From Pantoea agglomerans (GTDB taxonomy: Bacteria; Pseudomonadota; Gammaproteobacteria; Enterobacterales; Enterobacteriaceae), in contig NZ_CP083809.1 of the NCBI RefSeq assembly GCF_020149765.1, forward strand, positions 806,001-870,000: a stretch of 64,000 nt of DNA, in the 5' to 3' direction. Both the position numbers and the translations under genes were made by a program. Each line of letters starts with the position of its first letter. The stretch's first letter is position 1. The notes beneath the pieces are model-generated. The model searched no databases, was not told the origin of the DNA, and saw nothing but the letters and a program-made list of their open reading frames with translations. Positions 10,263-20,084 of the stretch are shown here, piece after piece.

Positions 10263-11171
10263 ATGGATCAAAAAAGACTTACTCATCTGCGTCAGTTAGA
10301 GGCGGAAAGCATTCATATCATCCGCGAGGTCGCAGCGGAGTTCAGCAATCCGGTAATGATGTACTCCATCGGCAAAGATTCGTCGGTGATGCTGCATCTG
10401 GCGCGCAAAGCCTTCTATCCCGGCACGCTGCCGTTTCCGCTGCTGCACGTTGATACCGGCTGGAAATTCCGCGAGATGTACGCGTTTCGCGATCGCACCG
10501 TGAAAGAGATGGGTGCCGAGCTGCTGGTTCACCGTAACCCGGAAGGCGTGGCGATGGGCATCAACCCCTTCGTACACGGCAGCGCCAAGCACACCGACAT
10601 CATGAAAACCGAAGGGCTGAAGCAGGCGCTGAACAAATATGGCTTTGACGCCGCGTTCGGCGGGGCGCGCCGCGACGAAGAGAAGTCGCGCGCCAAAGAG
10701 CGTATCTACTCTTTCCGCGACCGTTTTCACCGCTGGGATCCGAAAAACCAGCGCCCGGAGCTGTGGCATAACTACAACGGCCAGATCAACAAGGGCGAAA
10801 GCATTCGCGTTTTCCCGCTGTCGAACTGGACCGAGCTTGATATCTGGCAGTACATCTTCCTGGAAAACATCGAAATCGTGCCGCTCTATCTCGCCGCGCC
10901 GCGTCCGGTGCTGGAGCGCGACGGCATGCTGATGATGGTGGATGATGACCGTATCAATCTGCAGCCTGGCGAAGTGATCACGCAGCGTATGGTGCGCTTC
11001 CGCACCCTTGGCTGCTGGCCGCTTACCGGCGCGGTGGAGTCTGAAGCGCAGACGCTGCCGGAAATTATCGAAGAGATGCTGGTCTCTACCACCAGCGAAC
11101 GCCAGGGCCGCGTGATTGACCGCGATCAGTCCGGTTCGATGGAACTGAAAAAACGTCAGGGTTATTTCTAA
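10263..11171 (+). CDS. cysD: Sulfate adenylyltransferase subunit 2
   Basis: CysD is the catalytic subunit of ATP sulfurylase, which makes adenosine 5'-phosphosulfate from sulfate and ATP together with the GTPase CysN. The 302-residue product has the PP-loop motif in [14 protein letters not shown] (near residue 40), the [12 protein letters not shown] segment, [16 protein letters not shown] and a C-terminal [14 protein letters not shown] region. The start follows TTGAGGAAAAATC. It is separated from cysN by 10 bp containing AAGGAG. Confidence 0.97.
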   Translation: MDQKRLTHLRQLEAESIHIIREVAAEFSNPVMMYSIGKDSSVMLHLARKAFYPGTLPFPLLHVDTGWKFREMYAFRDRTVKEMGAELLVHRNPEGVAMGINPFVHGSAKHTDIMKTEGLKQALNKYGFDAAFGGARRDEEKSRAKERIYSFRDRFHRWDPKNQRPELWHNYNGQINKGESIRVFPLSNWTELDIWQYIFLENIEIVPLYLAAPRPVLERDGMLMMVDDDRINLQPGEVITQRMVRFRTLGCWPLTGAVESEAQTLPEIIEEMLVSTTSERQGRVIDRDQSGSMELKKRQGYF

Positions 11172-11181
11172 GGAGACGCAG

Positions 11182-12609
11182 ATGAATACCGTTATTGCAC
11201 AACAGATTGCCGATCAGGGCGGCGTAGAAGCCTGGCTGACCGCGCAACAGCATAAAAGTCTGCTGCGTTTTCTTACCTGCGGCAGCGTCGACGACGGCAA
11301 AAGCACGCTGATCGGCCGCCTGCTGCACGATACGCGTCAGATCTATGAAGATCAGCTCTCTTCGCTGCACAACGACAGCAAGCGTCACGGCACCCAGGGC
11401 GAGAAGCTCGACCTGGCGCTGCTGGTAGATGGACTTCAGGCGGAGCGCGAGCAGGGCATCACCATTGACGTGGCCTACCGCTACTTCTCTACCGAGAAGC
11501 GTAAATTTATTATCGCCGACACGCCGGGGCACGAGCAGTACACCCGCAACATGGCGACCGGCGCCTCGACCTGCGATCTGGCGATCCTGCTGATCGACGC
11601 GCGTAAAGGCGTGCTGGATCAGACCCGTCGCCACAGCTTTATCTCCACGCTGCTGGGCATTAAGCATCTGGTAGTGGCGATCAACAAAATGGACCTGGTG
11701 GAGTACAGCCAGGAGACCTACGAGCAGATTAAGCAAGACTACCTCGACTTCGCGGCGCAGCTGCCGGAAGACCTGGATATCCGCTTTGTGCCGATGTCGG
11801 CGCTCGAGGGCGATAACGTCGCTACCCCAAGCCAGACCATGCCGTGGTACAGCGGCCCGACGCTGCTTGACGTGCTGGAGACCGTGGAGGTGAAGCGCGT
11901 GGTGGACCAGCAGCCGATGCGCTTCCCGGTGCAGTACGTTAACCGTCCGAACCTGGATTTCCGCGGCTATGCGGGCACGCTCGCCTCCGGCGCGGTGCGG
12001 GTCGGCCAGCGCGTGAAGGTGCTGCCGTCAGGCGTAGAATCGACCGTGGCGCGCATCGTTACCTTTGACGGCGACCTGCAGGAAGCGGGCGCGGGCGAAG
12101 CCATTACCCTGGTGCTGAACGACGAGATCGATATCAGCCGCGGCGATCTGCTGGTCGACAGCGACGCCGAGCTGGAGGCGGTGCAGTCCGCGACCGTGGA
12201 CGTGGTATGGATGGCGGAGCAGCCGCTGCAGCCGGGCCAGAGCTACGATATTAAAATCGCCGGCAAGAAAGCGCGCGGCCGCGTGGCGAAGGTGATTCAT
12301 CAGGTCGAGATCAATACGCTGGAGAAGCGCGCCGCCGAGACGCTGCCGCTGAACGGCATCGGTCTGGTGGAAATGACCTTCGACGAACCTATGGTGCTGG
12401 ATAAATATCAGCAGAACCCGGTGACCGGCGGCATGATCTTTATCGATCGCCTGAGCAACGTCACCGTGGGCGCGGGGATGATCCATCAGCCGCTGAGCGG
12501 CGCAGCGCAGCAGTCAGGCCAGTTCAGCGAGTTTGAGCTGGAGCTGAACGCCCTGATCCGCCGTCACTTCCCGCACTGGAACGCGCGCGACCTGCTGGGC
12601 GGTGAGTAA
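11182..12609 (+). CDS. cysN: Sulfate adenylyltransferase subunit 1 (GTPase)
   Basis: CysN is an EF-Tu-like GTPase that drives APS formation by CysD. The 475-residue protein shows G1 GSVDDGKST (34-42), the switch II motif DTPGHEQY, and NKMD as the base-specificity motif, followed by two beta-barrel domains. The effector segment [12 protein letters not shown] is conserved. There is no fused APS kinase domain; that activity is encoded by the separate downstream cysC, whose start overlaps the cysN stop (TAATG). Confidence 0.97.
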   Translation: MNTVIAQQIADQGGVEAWLTAQQHKSLLRFLTCGSVDDGKSTLIGRLLHDTRQIYEDQLSSLHNDSKRHGTQGEKLDLALLVDGLQAEREQGITIDVAYRYFSTEKRKFIIADTPGHEQYTRNMATGASTCDLAILLIDARKGVLDQTRRHSFISTLLGIKHLVVAINKMDLVEYSQETYEQIKQDYLDFAAQLPEDLDIRFVPMSALEGDNVATPSQTMPWYSGPTLLDVLETVEVKRVVDQQPMRFPVQYVNRPNLDFRGYAGTLASGAVRVGQRVKVLPSGVESTVARIVTFDGDLQEAGAGEAITLVLNDEIDISRGDLLVDSDAELEAVQSATVDVVWMAEQPLQPGQSYDIKIAGKKARGRVAKVIHQVEINTLEKRAAETLPLNGIGLVEMTFDEPMVLDKYQQNPVTGGMIFIDRLSNVTVGAGMIHQPLSGAAQQSGQFSEFELELNALIRRHFPHWNARDLLGGE

Positions 12610-13214
12610 TGGCGCAGCACGATGAAAACGTGGTGTGGCACGACCATCCGGTAACGCGCGAGGCGCGCGAGCAGCAGCACGGCCACCGGGGCGTGGTGCT
12701 GTGGTTTACCGGCCTCTCCGGCTCCGGTAAGTCGACGGTAGCCGGCGCGCTGGAGCAGGCGCTGCATTCGCTCGGCGTCAGCACCTATCTGCTCGACGGC
12801 GATAACGTGCGTCACGGCCTCTGCCGCGATCTGGGCTTCAGCGACGCCGATCGCAAAGAGAATATCCGCCGCGTAGGCGAAGTGGCGAAGCTGATGGTGG
12901 ATGCGGGGCTGGTGGTGCTGACCGCCTTTATCTCGCCGCACCGCGCCGAGCGTCAGATGGTGCGCGATATGCTGCCAGAAGGGCGCTTTATCGAGGTGTT
13001 TGTCGATACGCCGCTGGCGGTGTGCGAAGCACGCGATCCCAAGGGGCTCTACAAAAAAGCCCGCGCGGGGGAGCTGCGTAATTTCACCGGCATCGACAGC
13101 GTCTATGAGGCGCCGGAGCAGCCGGAAATATGCTTAGCGGGCGAACAATTGGTTACAAAACTAACCGGTCAATTGTTAGACCTGCTGCGCCGTCGCGATA
13201 TTATCGAATCCTGA
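12609..13214 (+). CDS. cysC: Adenylylsulfate kinase
   Basis: CysC phosphorylates APS at the 3' hydroxyl to give PAPS, the substrate of CysH. The 201-residue protein has the P-loop GLSGSGKST at 35-43, [10 protein letters not shown], the [14 protein letters not shown] segment and [22 protein letters not shown] in the lid region. It is translationally coupled to cysN and is the last gene of the cysGDNC unit. A hairpin (GCGGCAAA/TTTGCCGC, 13223-13248) follows, but without a T-run, so transcription may continue into ygbE. Confidence 0.97.
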   Translation: MAQHDENVVWHDHPVTREAREQQHGHRGVVLWFTGLSGSGKSTVAGALEQALHSLGVSTYLLDGDNVRHGLCRDLGFSDADRKENIRRVGEVAKLMVDAGLVVLTAFISPHRAERQMVRDMLPEGRFIEVFVDTPLAVCEARDPKGLYKKARAGELRNFTGIDSVYEAPEQPEICLAGEQLVTKLTGQLLDLLRRRDIIES

Positions 13215-13269
13215 ACAGACAAGCGGCAAATCGAGGCTGGTTTGCCGCCTTCGCGTCAACAGGATCTCT

Positions 13270-13590
13270 ATGCAGAACGTTACTCCTATGCTGGCCCGCA
13301 AAGATGAAAGTACCCCGGACGAGCCGCGCTCGTCGCTGCCGGGCGGCATCATCGGCTTTCTCTCTTACTGGTGCGCGCTGGCGATCCCCTTCCTGTTGTA
13401 CGGCTCCAACACGCTTTTCTTCTTCCTTTATACCTGGCCTTTTTTTCTGGCGCTGCTGCCGGTATCGGTGCTGATCGGCATTATTTTCAGCATGGCGCTG
13501 CGCGGCAGGCTGCTCTGGATGACCCCCGCGACGGCGGTGTCGGTGGTCTGCCTTTTCTGGCTGCTCTTCTCATTTTTATCGGGCTGGTGA
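13270..13590 (+). CDS. ygbE: Small inner-membrane protein, DUF3561 (YgbE)
   Basis: A 106-residue protein with a hydrophilic N-terminus of about 24 residues and three predicted membrane segments (roughly 25-45, 48-68 and 80-103). It corresponds in position (between cysC and ftsB) and length (107 in E. coli) to YgbE, family DUF3561, function unknown. It starts 55 bp after cysC, after a hairpin that lacks a T-run. A second hairpin (GGCAGGT/ACCTGCC, 13615-13639) lies after its stop. Confidence 0.85.
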   Translation: MQNVTPMLARKDESTPDEPRSSLPGGIIGFLSYWCALAIPFLLYGSNTLFFFLYTWPFFLALLPVSVLIGIIFSMALRGRLLWMTPATAVSVVCLFWLLFSFLSGW

Positions 13591-13761
13591 CGCCTCCCGA
13601 TGTGGAAACGCGTCGGCAGGTTACAAAACTTTACCTGCCCGCCTTCTCCTCATCCTAATCAGAATTTGCGCAGACGACCGGTAAAGCGGGCCATTTTCAC
13701 GCCTGGAGTGGAGTCCTGCATCAAGTTATGGGATGATTGAGCCGTTTTTCAGGGGGCGGGG

Positions 13762-14076
13762 ATGGGAAAACTGACGTTACTGCTACTGGTGCTGCTCGGC
13801 TGGCTGCAATATTCGCTATGGCTGGGCAAAAACGGTATTCACGACTATACGCGCGTCAATGAAGACGTCGCGGTACAACAGGCGAACAACGCCAAACTTA
13901 AAGCGCGTAACGATCAGCTGTTTGCCGAAATTGACGATCTCAATGGCGGCTCAGAGGCGATCGAGGAACGCGCACGCAATGAACTGGGTATGATCAAGCC
14001 CGGTGAAACCTTCTATCGTCTGGTGCCGGATCAGAACAAACGCAACGCGCAGGCTGCGCAAAACCAACAACGATAA
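13762..14076 (+). CDS. ftsB: Cell division protein FtsB
   Basis: FtsB is a bitopic divisome protein that forms the FtsQLB complex and helps switch on septal peptidoglycan synthesis. The 104-residue sequence has a short cytoplasmic start (MGK), one membrane helix (about 4-21), a periplasmic coiled coil (about 28-65) and the conserved C-terminal [17 protein letters not shown]. It opens the ftsB-ispD-ispF-truD-surE-pcm series, with 3 bp to ispD. Confidence 0.95.
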   Translation: MGKLTLLLLVLLGWLQYSLWLGKNGIHDYTRVNEDVAVQQANNAKLKARNDQLFAEIDDLNGGSEAIEERARNELGMIKPGETFYRLVPDQNKRNAQAAQNQQR

Positions 14077-14079
14077 CTC

Positions 14080-14796
14080 ATGAACATGCACTCTCTCCCT
14101 GCGGAGGTGATCGCCGTGGTGCCCGCTGCCGGTATCGGCAGCCGCATGCAGGCGACCTGTCCTAAGCAGTATCTGACCATTGGTCAGCAGACGCTTCTGG
14201 AACACAGCATTGCGCGTCTGTTTTCCCATCCCGCTATCAAACAGGTCATCGTGGCGCTCAGCCCGGACGACGCCCAGTTTGCGTCGCTGCCGCTGGCGCG
14301 GGATCCACGCGTGCTCAGCGTGACGGGCGGCGACACGCGCGCCGAGTCAGTGCTGGCGGGACTGCGCGCCGCGCAGGGCGCTGGCTGGGTGTTGGTACAC
14401 GACGCGGCGCGTCCTTGTCTGCATCCCGACGATCTTGCGCGCCTGCTGCGGGTACGGGAAACCAGCAACGTTGGCGGCATTCTGGCGGCGCCGGTGCGCG
14501 ATACCATGAAGCGCGGTGAGCCGGGCGTTGCCGCCGTGGCGCATACCGTGGAGCGTGAGGATCTCTGGCACGCACTGACGCCGCAGTTTTTTCCTCATCA
14601 GCTGCTGACAGCCTGCCTGACGCGGGCGCTGGCGGAGGGGGCGACCATTACCGACGAAGCCTCAGCGCTCGAATACTGCGGCTATCATCCGCTGCTGGTC
14701 AGCGGACGCAGTGATAACATCAAAGTCACCCGGCCGGAAGATCTGGCGCTGGCGGCATTTTATTTAACCCAGATTCAGTTAAAGGAGAGCGCATGA
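14080..14796 (+). CDS. ispD: 2-C-methyl-D-erythritol 4-phosphate cytidylyltransferase
   Basis: IspD couples methylerythritol phosphate with CTP in the non-mevalonate isoprenoid pathway. The product has 238 residues. The CTP-binding N-terminal motif is [29 protein letters not shown] and the dimer-arm region with TPQFFP are also present. A second in-frame ATG two codons downstream is an alternative start. Its stop overlaps the ispF start. Confidence 0.96.
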   Translation: MNMHSLPAEVIAVVPAAGIGSRMQATCPKQYLTIGQQTLLEHSIARLFSHPAIKQVIVALSPDDAQFASLPLARDPRVLSVTGGDTRAESVLAGLRAAQGAGWVLVHDAARPCLHPDDLARLLRVRETSNVGGILAAPVRDTMKRGEPGVAAVAHTVEREDLWHALTPQFFPHQLLTACLTRALAEGATITDEASALEYCGYHPLLVSGRSDNIKVTRPEDLALAAFYLTQIQLKESA

Positions 14797-15278
14797 TGCG
14801 TATCGGTCACGGTTTTGACGTTCACGCTTTCGGCGGCGAAGGTCCGCTGGTGATTGGCGGCGTGCGGATCCCGTTTGAACAGGGGTTCCTTGCCCATTCC
14901 GACGGCGACGTGGCGCTGCATGCGCTGACCGATGCGCTGCTGGGCGCGGTGGCGATGGGCGATATCGGTAAGCTGTTCCCCGATACCGATCCCGCCTATA
15001 AGGGCGCGGACAGCCGTGGCCTGCTGCGCGAGGCCTGGCGACGCATCGCGGAAAAGGGCTACCGCATCGGCAACGTCGACGTCACCCTTATTGCTCAGGC
15101 GCCGAAAATGCTGCCGCATGTGCCGCAGATGCGCATCAATATCGCTGAAGATCTGGGCTGTCATATGGATCAGGTCAACGTCAAGGCGACCACCACCGAG
15201 AAGCTGGGCTTTACCGGACGCGGTGAAGGCATCGCCTGTGAAGCGGTTGCGCTGCTGCTGAAGGCGGATGCGGCATGA
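14793..15278 (+). CDS. ispF: 2-C-methyl-D-erythritol 2,4-cyclodiphosphate synthase
   Basis: IspF cyclises the CDP-ME phosphate intermediate to MEcPP. The sequence begins [14 protein letters not shown]; the second ATG (14796) gives 160 residues, nearer the usual 159, and either could be used. Zinc ligands Asp and His are in GFDVH and the third in [11 protein letters not shown]. The conserved [18 protein letters not shown] segment is complete. It overlaps ispD and truD by 4 bp each. Confidence 0.96.
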   Translation: MMRIGHGFDVHAFGGEGPLVIGGVRIPFEQGFLAHSDGDVALHALTDALLGAVAMGDIGKLFPDTDPAYKGADSRGLLREAWRRIAEKGYRIGNVDVTLIAQAPKMLPHVPQMRINIAEDLGCHMDQVNVKATTTEKLGFTGRGEGIACEAVALLLKADAA

Positions 15279-16324
15279 CGCTGGAGAGCCAGGCTTTTCT
15301 GCACGGCAAGCCGACCGCGCGCGGCGTGATCAAAGCCAATCCGGAAGATTTCGTGGTGACGGAAGATCTCGGCTATGGCCCCGATGGCGAGGGCGAGCAT
15401 CTGCTGGTGCGCATCCGTAAAACCGGCGCTAACACCCGCTTTGTGGCGGACGCGCTGGCAAAGTTTCTCGGCGTGCATCAGCGCGATATGAGCTACGCCG
15501 GCATGAAAGATCGTCATGCGGTGACCGAGCAGACGCTCTGTTTCCGCATCCCCGGAAATGGGATGCCCGATCTGAGCGGCTTTTCGCTGGAAGGGGTCGA
15601 TATCCTTGAGGCGACGCGCCACAAGCGCAAGCTGCGCATCGGCGCGCTGGCGGGCAACGCCTTTCGTCTTGTGGTGCGCCAAATCAGCGACCGCGACGCG
15701 GTGGAAGCGCGTCTGGCGCTGATCCGCGACGCCGGCGCACCTAACTATTTCGGCACGCAGCGCTTTGGCCGCGGCGGCAATAACCTCACCATGGCGCAGC
15801 AGTGGGCGCGCGGCGAAATCAGCCTGCGCGATCGCAACAAGCGTAGCCTGCTCCTCTCGGCGGCGCGCAGCGCGCTGTTTAATCAGGTCACCAGCGCGCG
15901 GCTGCAGCAGCAGGGCTCGCTGACGCAGGTGCTCGAGGGCGACGCGCTGCAGCTCACCGGCCGCGGCAGCTGGTTTGTCGCTCAGGCGGCCGAACTGAGC
16001 GAGCTGCAGACCCGCGTCAACCATCATGAGCTGCGTATTACCGCGCCGCTGCCGGGGCGCGGCGAGCCTGGCCCGCAGGGGGAGGCGCTCGCCTTTGAGC
16101 AGCAATCTCTGGCGGGTGCAGCAGAATTGGTTACACTGCTTGAGCGAGAGCGAGTAGATGCGGCGCGGCGCGCGATGCTGGTGGTGCCGCGCGATCTGAG
16201 CTGGAGCTGGTGGGACGACGTCACGCTGGAGATGCAGTTCTGGCTGCCGGCCGGCAGTTTCGCCACCAGCGTGATTCGGGAACTTCTGCAACAGGAAGGT
16301 GACGATGCGGATATTGCTGAGTAA
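15275..16324 (+). CDS. truD: tRNA pseudouridine(13) synthase
   Basis: TruD converts U13 to pseudouridine in tRNA-Glu. The 349-residue protein (E. coli 349) has the conserved [14 protein letters not shown] near the N-terminus, the catalytic aspartate in [11 protein letters not shown] and the GNAFRLVVR and [10 protein letters not shown] segments. The C-terminal end overlaps surE by 20 bp. It is one of the overlapping genes of the ftsB-pcm series. Confidence 0.96.
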   Translation: MTLESQAFLHGKPTARGVIKANPEDFVVTEDLGYGPDGEGEHLLVRIRKTGANTRFVADALAKFLGVHQRDMSYAGMKDRHAVTEQTLCFRIPGNGMPDLSGFSLEGVDILEATRHKRKLRIGALAGNAFRLVVRQISDRDAVEARLALIRDAGAPNYFGTQRFGRGGNNLTMAQQWARGEISLRDRNKRSLLLSAARSALFNQVTSARLQQQGSLTQVLEGDALQLTGRGSWFVAQAAELSELQTRVNHHELRITAPLPGRGEPGPQGEALAFEQQSLAGAAELVTLLERERVDAARRAMLVVPRDLSWSWWDDVTLEMQFWLPAGSFATSVIRELLQQEGDDADIAE

Positions 16325-17066
16325 TGATGACGGGATCCATGCGCCGGGCATTCAAACGCTGGCAAAGGCGCTGCGCCATATTGCTGAGGTGCAGGTGGTT
16401 GCGCCTGACCGCAACCGCAGCGGTGCGTCCAACTCTCTGACGCTGGAGACGCCGCTGCGCACCTTTACTCATGAAAACGGCGATATTGCGGTACAGATGG
16501 GCACCCCGACCGACTGCGTCTATCTCGGCGTCAACGCGCTGATGCAGCCGCGCCCGGACATCGTGGTCTCCGGCATTAACGCCGGCCCCAATCTGGGCGA
16601 CGACGTTATCTACTCCGGCACCGTGGCAGCGGCGATGGAAGGGCGCCATCTCGGCCTGCCCGCGCTGGCGGTATCGCTTAACGGGCATCAGCATTACGAT
16701 ACGGCGGCGGCGGTCACCTGTGCGCTGCTGCGTGCGCTGACGCGCGAGCCGCTGCGCACCGGGCGTATTCTCAATATCAACGTGCCGGATCTGCCGCTGG
16801 CGGAGATCAAAGGCATCCGCGTTACGCGCTGCGGCAGCCGCCATCCCGCCGATCAGGTGATCGCGCAGCAGGACCCGCGCGGCAATACCCTCTACTGGAT
16901 AGGGCCGCCGGGCGAAAAGTTCGATGCCGGCCCGGATACCGATTTCGCCGCCGTGGATCAGGGCTACGTCTCTGTGACCGCGCTGCATGTCGACCTCACC
17001 GCGCACGGCGCGCAGGATGTGCTTATCGACTGGCTGGAGAAGTCGGAGGTCAATCTCGTATGGTGA
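16305..17066 (+). CDS. surE: 5'/3'-nucleotidase SurE
   Basis: SurE is a metal-dependent nucleotidase and exopolyphosphatase with a role in stationary-phase survival. The ATG at 16305 is preceded by AGGAAGG at suitable spacing and gives 253 residues, the E. coli length; a GTG two codons upstream is too close to that site. Metal ligands are in [14 protein letters not shown] and [13 protein letters not shown]. It overlaps truD at its 5' end and pcm at its 3' end. The surE-pcm-nlpD-rpoS order is the standard gamma-proteobacterial arrangement. Confidence 0.96.
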   Translation: MRILLSNDDGIHAPGIQTLAKALRHIAEVQVVAPDRNRSGASNSLTLETPLRTFTHENGDIAVQMGTPTDCVYLGVNALMQPRPDIVVSGINAGPNLGDDVIYSGTVAAAMEGRHLGLPALAVSLNGHQHYDTAAAVTCALLRALTREPLRTGRILNINVPDLPLAEIKGIRVTRCGSRHPADQVIAQQDPRGNTLYWIGPPGEKFDAGPDTDFAAVDQGYVSVTALHVDLTAHGAQDVLIDWLEKSEVNLVW

Positions 17067-17686
17067 ACCGGCGTATCGAAGCGTTGCTGGAGCAGCTGCG
17101 CCAGCAGGGCATCCACGATGAGCTGCTGCTAAAGGCCATCGCGGAGGTGCCGCGCGAACGTTTTATCGACGAAGCCTTCGAGCATAAAGCCTGGGACAAT
17201 GTGGCGCTGCCTATCGGTTCCGGCCAGACCATTTCTCAGCCCTATATGGTGGCGCGCATGACCGCGCTGCTGGCGCTGAAACCTGACTCGCGCGTGCTGG
17301 AGATCGGCACCGGTTCCGGCTATCAGACCGCCATTCTGGCGCATCTGGTCGATCACGTTTACTCCGTCGAGCGCATCAAGGGGCTGCAGTGGCAGGCGAA
17401 ACGCCGCCTTAAACAGCTCGACCTGCATAACGTCTCGACGCGCCACGGCGACGGCTGGCAGGGCTGGCCGTCGCGCGGGCCTTTTGACGCCATTATTGTC
17501 ACCGCCGCGCCGCCAGAAATTCCGACTGCGCTGATTGCACAACTCGACGAGGGCGGCATTATGGTGCTGCCGGTGGGAGAGGATCAGCAGGTGCTGAAAC
17601 GTCTGCGCCGCCAGGGTGGCGATATCGTTGAAGAGAGCATTGAGCCGGTGCGGTTTGTTCCGCTGGTGCAGGGCGATTTGGCCTGA
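17060..17686 (+). CDS. pcm: Protein-L-isoaspartate O-methyltransferase
   Basis: Pcm methylates L-isoaspartyl residues in damaged proteins so that they can be repaired. The 208 residues match the E. coli length. The SAM-binding motif I is [13 protein letters not shown]; the substrate-binding [14 protein letters not shown] segment and the motif post-region [13 protein letters not shown] are intact. The start overlaps surE by 7 bp, which suggests coupling. A 163-bp gap then precedes nlpD. Confidence 0.96.
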   Translation: MVNRRIEALLEQLRQQGIHDELLLKAIAEVPRERFIDEAFEHKAWDNVALPIGSGQTISQPYMVARMTALLALKPDSRVLEIGTGSGYQTAILAHLVDHVYSVERIKGLQWQAKRRLKQLDLHNVSTRHGDGWQGWPSRGPFDAIIVTAAPPEIPTALIAQLDEGGIMVLPVGEDQQVLKRLRRQGGDIVEESIEPVRFVPLVQGDLA

Positions 17687-17849
17687 GATTGACCTACGTA
17701 TTTCTTCACAACTGTTTCATAGCACCATCCTTTTGATCTTGTTACTATCCATTTTCATGCGTTATACGCAGGCTTTAATACGCCTCACAGAGCTTTGTGC
17801 TGGTGTGTTAGCAAGAAGCGTTATTCAGGTTTGCCATCACGGGGGAACA

Positions 17850-18941
17850 ATGAGCACGGGAAGCCCAATATTTCAGTTACGCCGTCTTGCGGCGCTTTCT
17901 CTGGTTGGATTTTGGCTGGCAGGCTGTAGTTCAGGCGACAACACACAAGCACCCATTAGCCAGGTTGGAGATAACGGCAGCAGCGGCGGCATGCTTAGCG
18001 CGCCAGGCGGCGTTCCGTCGACGCCGCGTCAGGGAGGAATGATTAGCAATACCGTACCTTCCGCGCAAAGCAGCGGCGCAATGGTTAGCGGTAATGATAA
18101 TGTTCAGACGCAAAACGGCCGTATCGTATACAACCGCAGTTATCAGAATATTCCGAAAGGTAGTTACGCCGGCGACACTTATACCGTAAAACGTGGCGAT
18201 ACCCTGTTCTATATCGCCTGGATTACCGGCAACGATTTCCGCGATCTGGCTCAGCGCAACAACGTTCCGGCCCCGTACGGCCTGAATGTCGGCCAGACGC
18301 TGCAGGTTGGCAACGGTTCAGGACAGCCAATTACCGGCGGCAATGCGATTACCGCAGCCGATGCAACGCAGGGTGGTGTTCCGACTGCGCCGCAAATTAA
18401 ACCAGCGCCTGTTGCACAGCAACCAGTTATTACGTATTCTGATGATTCGGGTAACTCGTCTGGTAGCAAATTGTTGCCGTCGAAGGGATCAAATGTTGCA
18501 ACGACAACAGCTCCCCCCGTGGTTGCCGCACCGCCCACGGTCAGCAGTACAACGAACAGTTCGACGCCGGTTGGAAGCTGGCGTTGGCCGACCGAAGGGA
18601 AGATTATCGATAACTTCTCCGCTTCTGAAGGGGGAAATAAAGGAATCGATATCGCTGGTTCGCGTGGACAACCTGTCGTCGCTACCGCATCAGGAAGAGT
18701 AGTGTACGCAGGCAACGCGCTCCGGGGTTACGGCAACCTGATCATCATTAAGCATAATGATGATTATCTGAGTGCCTACGCCCACAACGATACAATGCTG
18801 GTCCGGGAACAACAGGAAGTTAAGGCGGGGCAAAAGATCGCTACCATGGGTAGCACCGGAACCAGTTCAGTTAGATTACATTTTGAAATTCGTTACAAGG
18901 GGAAATCCGTAAACCCGTTGCGTTATTTACCGCAGCGATAA
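17850..18941 (+). CDS. nlpD: Murein hydrolase activator lipoprotein NlpD
   Basis: NlpD is an outer-membrane lipoprotein that activates the amidase AmiC during septal wall splitting. The ATG at 17850 gives 363 residues with a lipobox LAGC at Cys26; the open frame extends upstream but lacks any signal. A low-complexity Ser/Gly/Pro region is followed by a LysM domain ([14 protein letters not shown]) and a C-terminal M23 fold. The M23 zinc ligands are replaced (NKGID where HxxxD is expected, RLHFE where HxH is expected), as in known NlpD, so it is a regulator and not an enzyme. The gene also carries the main rpoS promoter. Confidence 0.95.
   Translation: MSTGSPIFQLRRLAALSLVGFWLAGCSSGDNTQAPISQVGDNGSSGGMLSAPGGVPSTPRQGGMISNTVPSAQSSGAMVSGNDNVQTQNGRIVYNRSYQNIPKGSYAGDTYTVKRGDTLFYIAWITGNDFRDLAQRNNVPAPYGLNVGQTLQVGNGSGQPITGGNAITAADATQGGVPTAPQIKPAPVAQQPVITYSDDSGNSSGSKLLPSKGSNVATTTAPPVVAAPPTVSSTTNSSTPVGSWRWPTEGKIIDNFSASEGGNKGIDIAGSRGQPVVATASGRVVYAGNALRGYGNLIIIKHNDDYLSAYAHNDTMLVREQQEVKAGQKIATMGSTGTSSVRLHFEIRYKGKSVNPLRYLPQR
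18412..18440 (+). promoter_or_regulatory. Candidate rpoS promoter inside nlpD
   Basis: TTGCAC (18412-18417) and TATTCT (18435-18440) have 17-bp spacing. The resulting leader would be about 545 nt, close to the well-known 567-nt rpoS leader of E. coli that starts inside nlpD and is controlled by DsrA, RprA and ArcZ. The end of the leader, ATCACGGGTAGGAGCC next to the start codon, is nearly the E. coli sequence. Confidence 0.6.
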
Positions 18942-18991
18942 ACCGGCAGAACCCTGCTGTTCTGCCCTGGGATCACGGGTAGGAGCCGCTT

Positions 18992-19984
18992 ATGAGCCAG
19001 AATACGCTGAAAGTAAACGAGTTACATGAAGATGCGGAATTCGAGGAGAATGGAGCTGAGGTTTTTGATGAGAAGGCTCTTGTTGAAAACGAACCCAGTG
19101 ATAACGACGTAGCGGAAGAAGAGTTGTTGTCACAGGGTGCGACGCAGCGCGTTTTGGATGCGACGCAGCTCTATCTCGGGGAGATTGGCTATTCCCCGCT
19201 GTTAACGGCAGAGGAAGAAGTATTCTTCGCTCGCCGTGCATTGCGAGGCGATATCCCTTCTCGCCGCCGGATGATTGAAAGTAACTTACGACTGGTGGTT
19301 AAGATTGCCCGCCGTTACAGCAATCGTGGTCTTGCGCTGCTTGACCTGATTGAAGAGGGTAATCTCGGTTTAATCCGTGCCGTTGAGAAGTTTGACCCAG
19401 AGCGTGGGTTCCGTTTCTCAACCTATGCCACCTGGTGGATTCGTCAGACGATTGAACGGGCGATCATGAATCAAACCCGTACCATCCGCCTGCCAATTCA
19501 CATTGTTAAAGAGCTGAACGTTTATCTGCGCACCGCGCGTGAACTCTCCCATAAGCTCGATCATGAGCCAAGTGCGGAAGAGATTGCGGAGCAGCTGGAT
19601 AAGCCGGTTGACGATGTCAGCCGTATGCTGCGTCTCAATGAACGCATCACTTCGGTTGATACGCCATTAGGCGGTGACTCCGAAAAAGCGCTGCTGGATA
19701 TTCTGGCCGATGAGAAAGACAACGGTCCGGAAGATACCACGCAAGATGACGATATGAAGCAAAGTATCGTTAAGTGGCTGTTCGAACTGAACGCCAAGCA
19801 GCGCGAAGTGCTGGCACGTCGTTTCGGCCTGTTAGGCTATGAAGCGGCAACGCTTGAGGATGTGGGCCGCGAAATCGGTCTGACCCGCGAGCGTGTACGC
19901 CAGATTCAGGTTGAAGGCTTGCGTCGTCTGCGTGAAATCCTGCAGGCACAGGGTCTGAACATTGAAGCGCTGTTTCGTGAGTAA
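18992..19984 (+). CDS. rpoS: RNA polymerase sigma factor RpoS (sigma-38)
   Basis: RpoS is the general stress and stationary-phase sigma factor. The 330-residue product has an acidic N-terminus, region 1.2/2 with [19 protein letters not shown] and the core-binding segment [37 protein letters not shown] (seen at about residues 115-150), and region 4.2 with [28 protein letters not shown] sequence near 285. Region 2.4-3 contains the lysine expected for RssB recognition. Translation starts after TAGGAGCC. Expression is presumably controlled at the level of the long leader and by proteolysis. Confidence 0.97.
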   Translation: MSQNTLKVNELHEDAEFEENGAEVFDEKALVENEPSDNDVAEEELLSQGATQRVLDATQLYLGEIGYSPLLTAEEEVFFARRALRGDIPSRRRMIESNLRLVVKIARRYSNRGLALLDLIEEGNLGLIRAVEKFDPERGFRFSTYATWWIRQTIERAIMNQTRTIRLPIHIVKELNVYLRTARELSHKLDHEPSAEEIAEQLDKPVDDVSRMLRLNERITSVDTPLGGDSEKALLDILADEKDNGPEDTTQDDDMKQSIVKWLFELNAKQREVLARRFGLLGYEAATLEDVGREIGLTRERVRQIQVEGLRRLREILQAQGLNIEALFRE

Positions 19985-20002
19985 CTGACAAGTTGTAAGT
20001 AC

Positions 20003-20076
20003 AAAAAAGCGGTGGCCATGAGCCTCCGCTTTTTTTTTGCCGCGACAGGGCGGCCGGGCCGGGAAGACCGGCCGCC
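20003..20076. terminator. Bidirectional terminators between rpoS and mutS
   Basis: AAAAAAGCGG ... CCGCTTTTTTTT (20003-20038) forms a hairpin with an A-run before and a T-run after it, so it can terminate rpoS and, in reverse, mutS. A second GC-rich hairpin (GGCGGCCGG/CCGGCCGCC, 20049-20076) lies just after the mutS stop. Confidence 0.85.
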
Positions 20077-20084
20077 AGGCAGCG

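Noticed and set aside
15170..16351. Long minus-strand open frame (393 codons) opposite truD
   Set aside because: The plus strand encodes conserved TruD. Long antisense frames are common in GC-rich genes with this codon usage.
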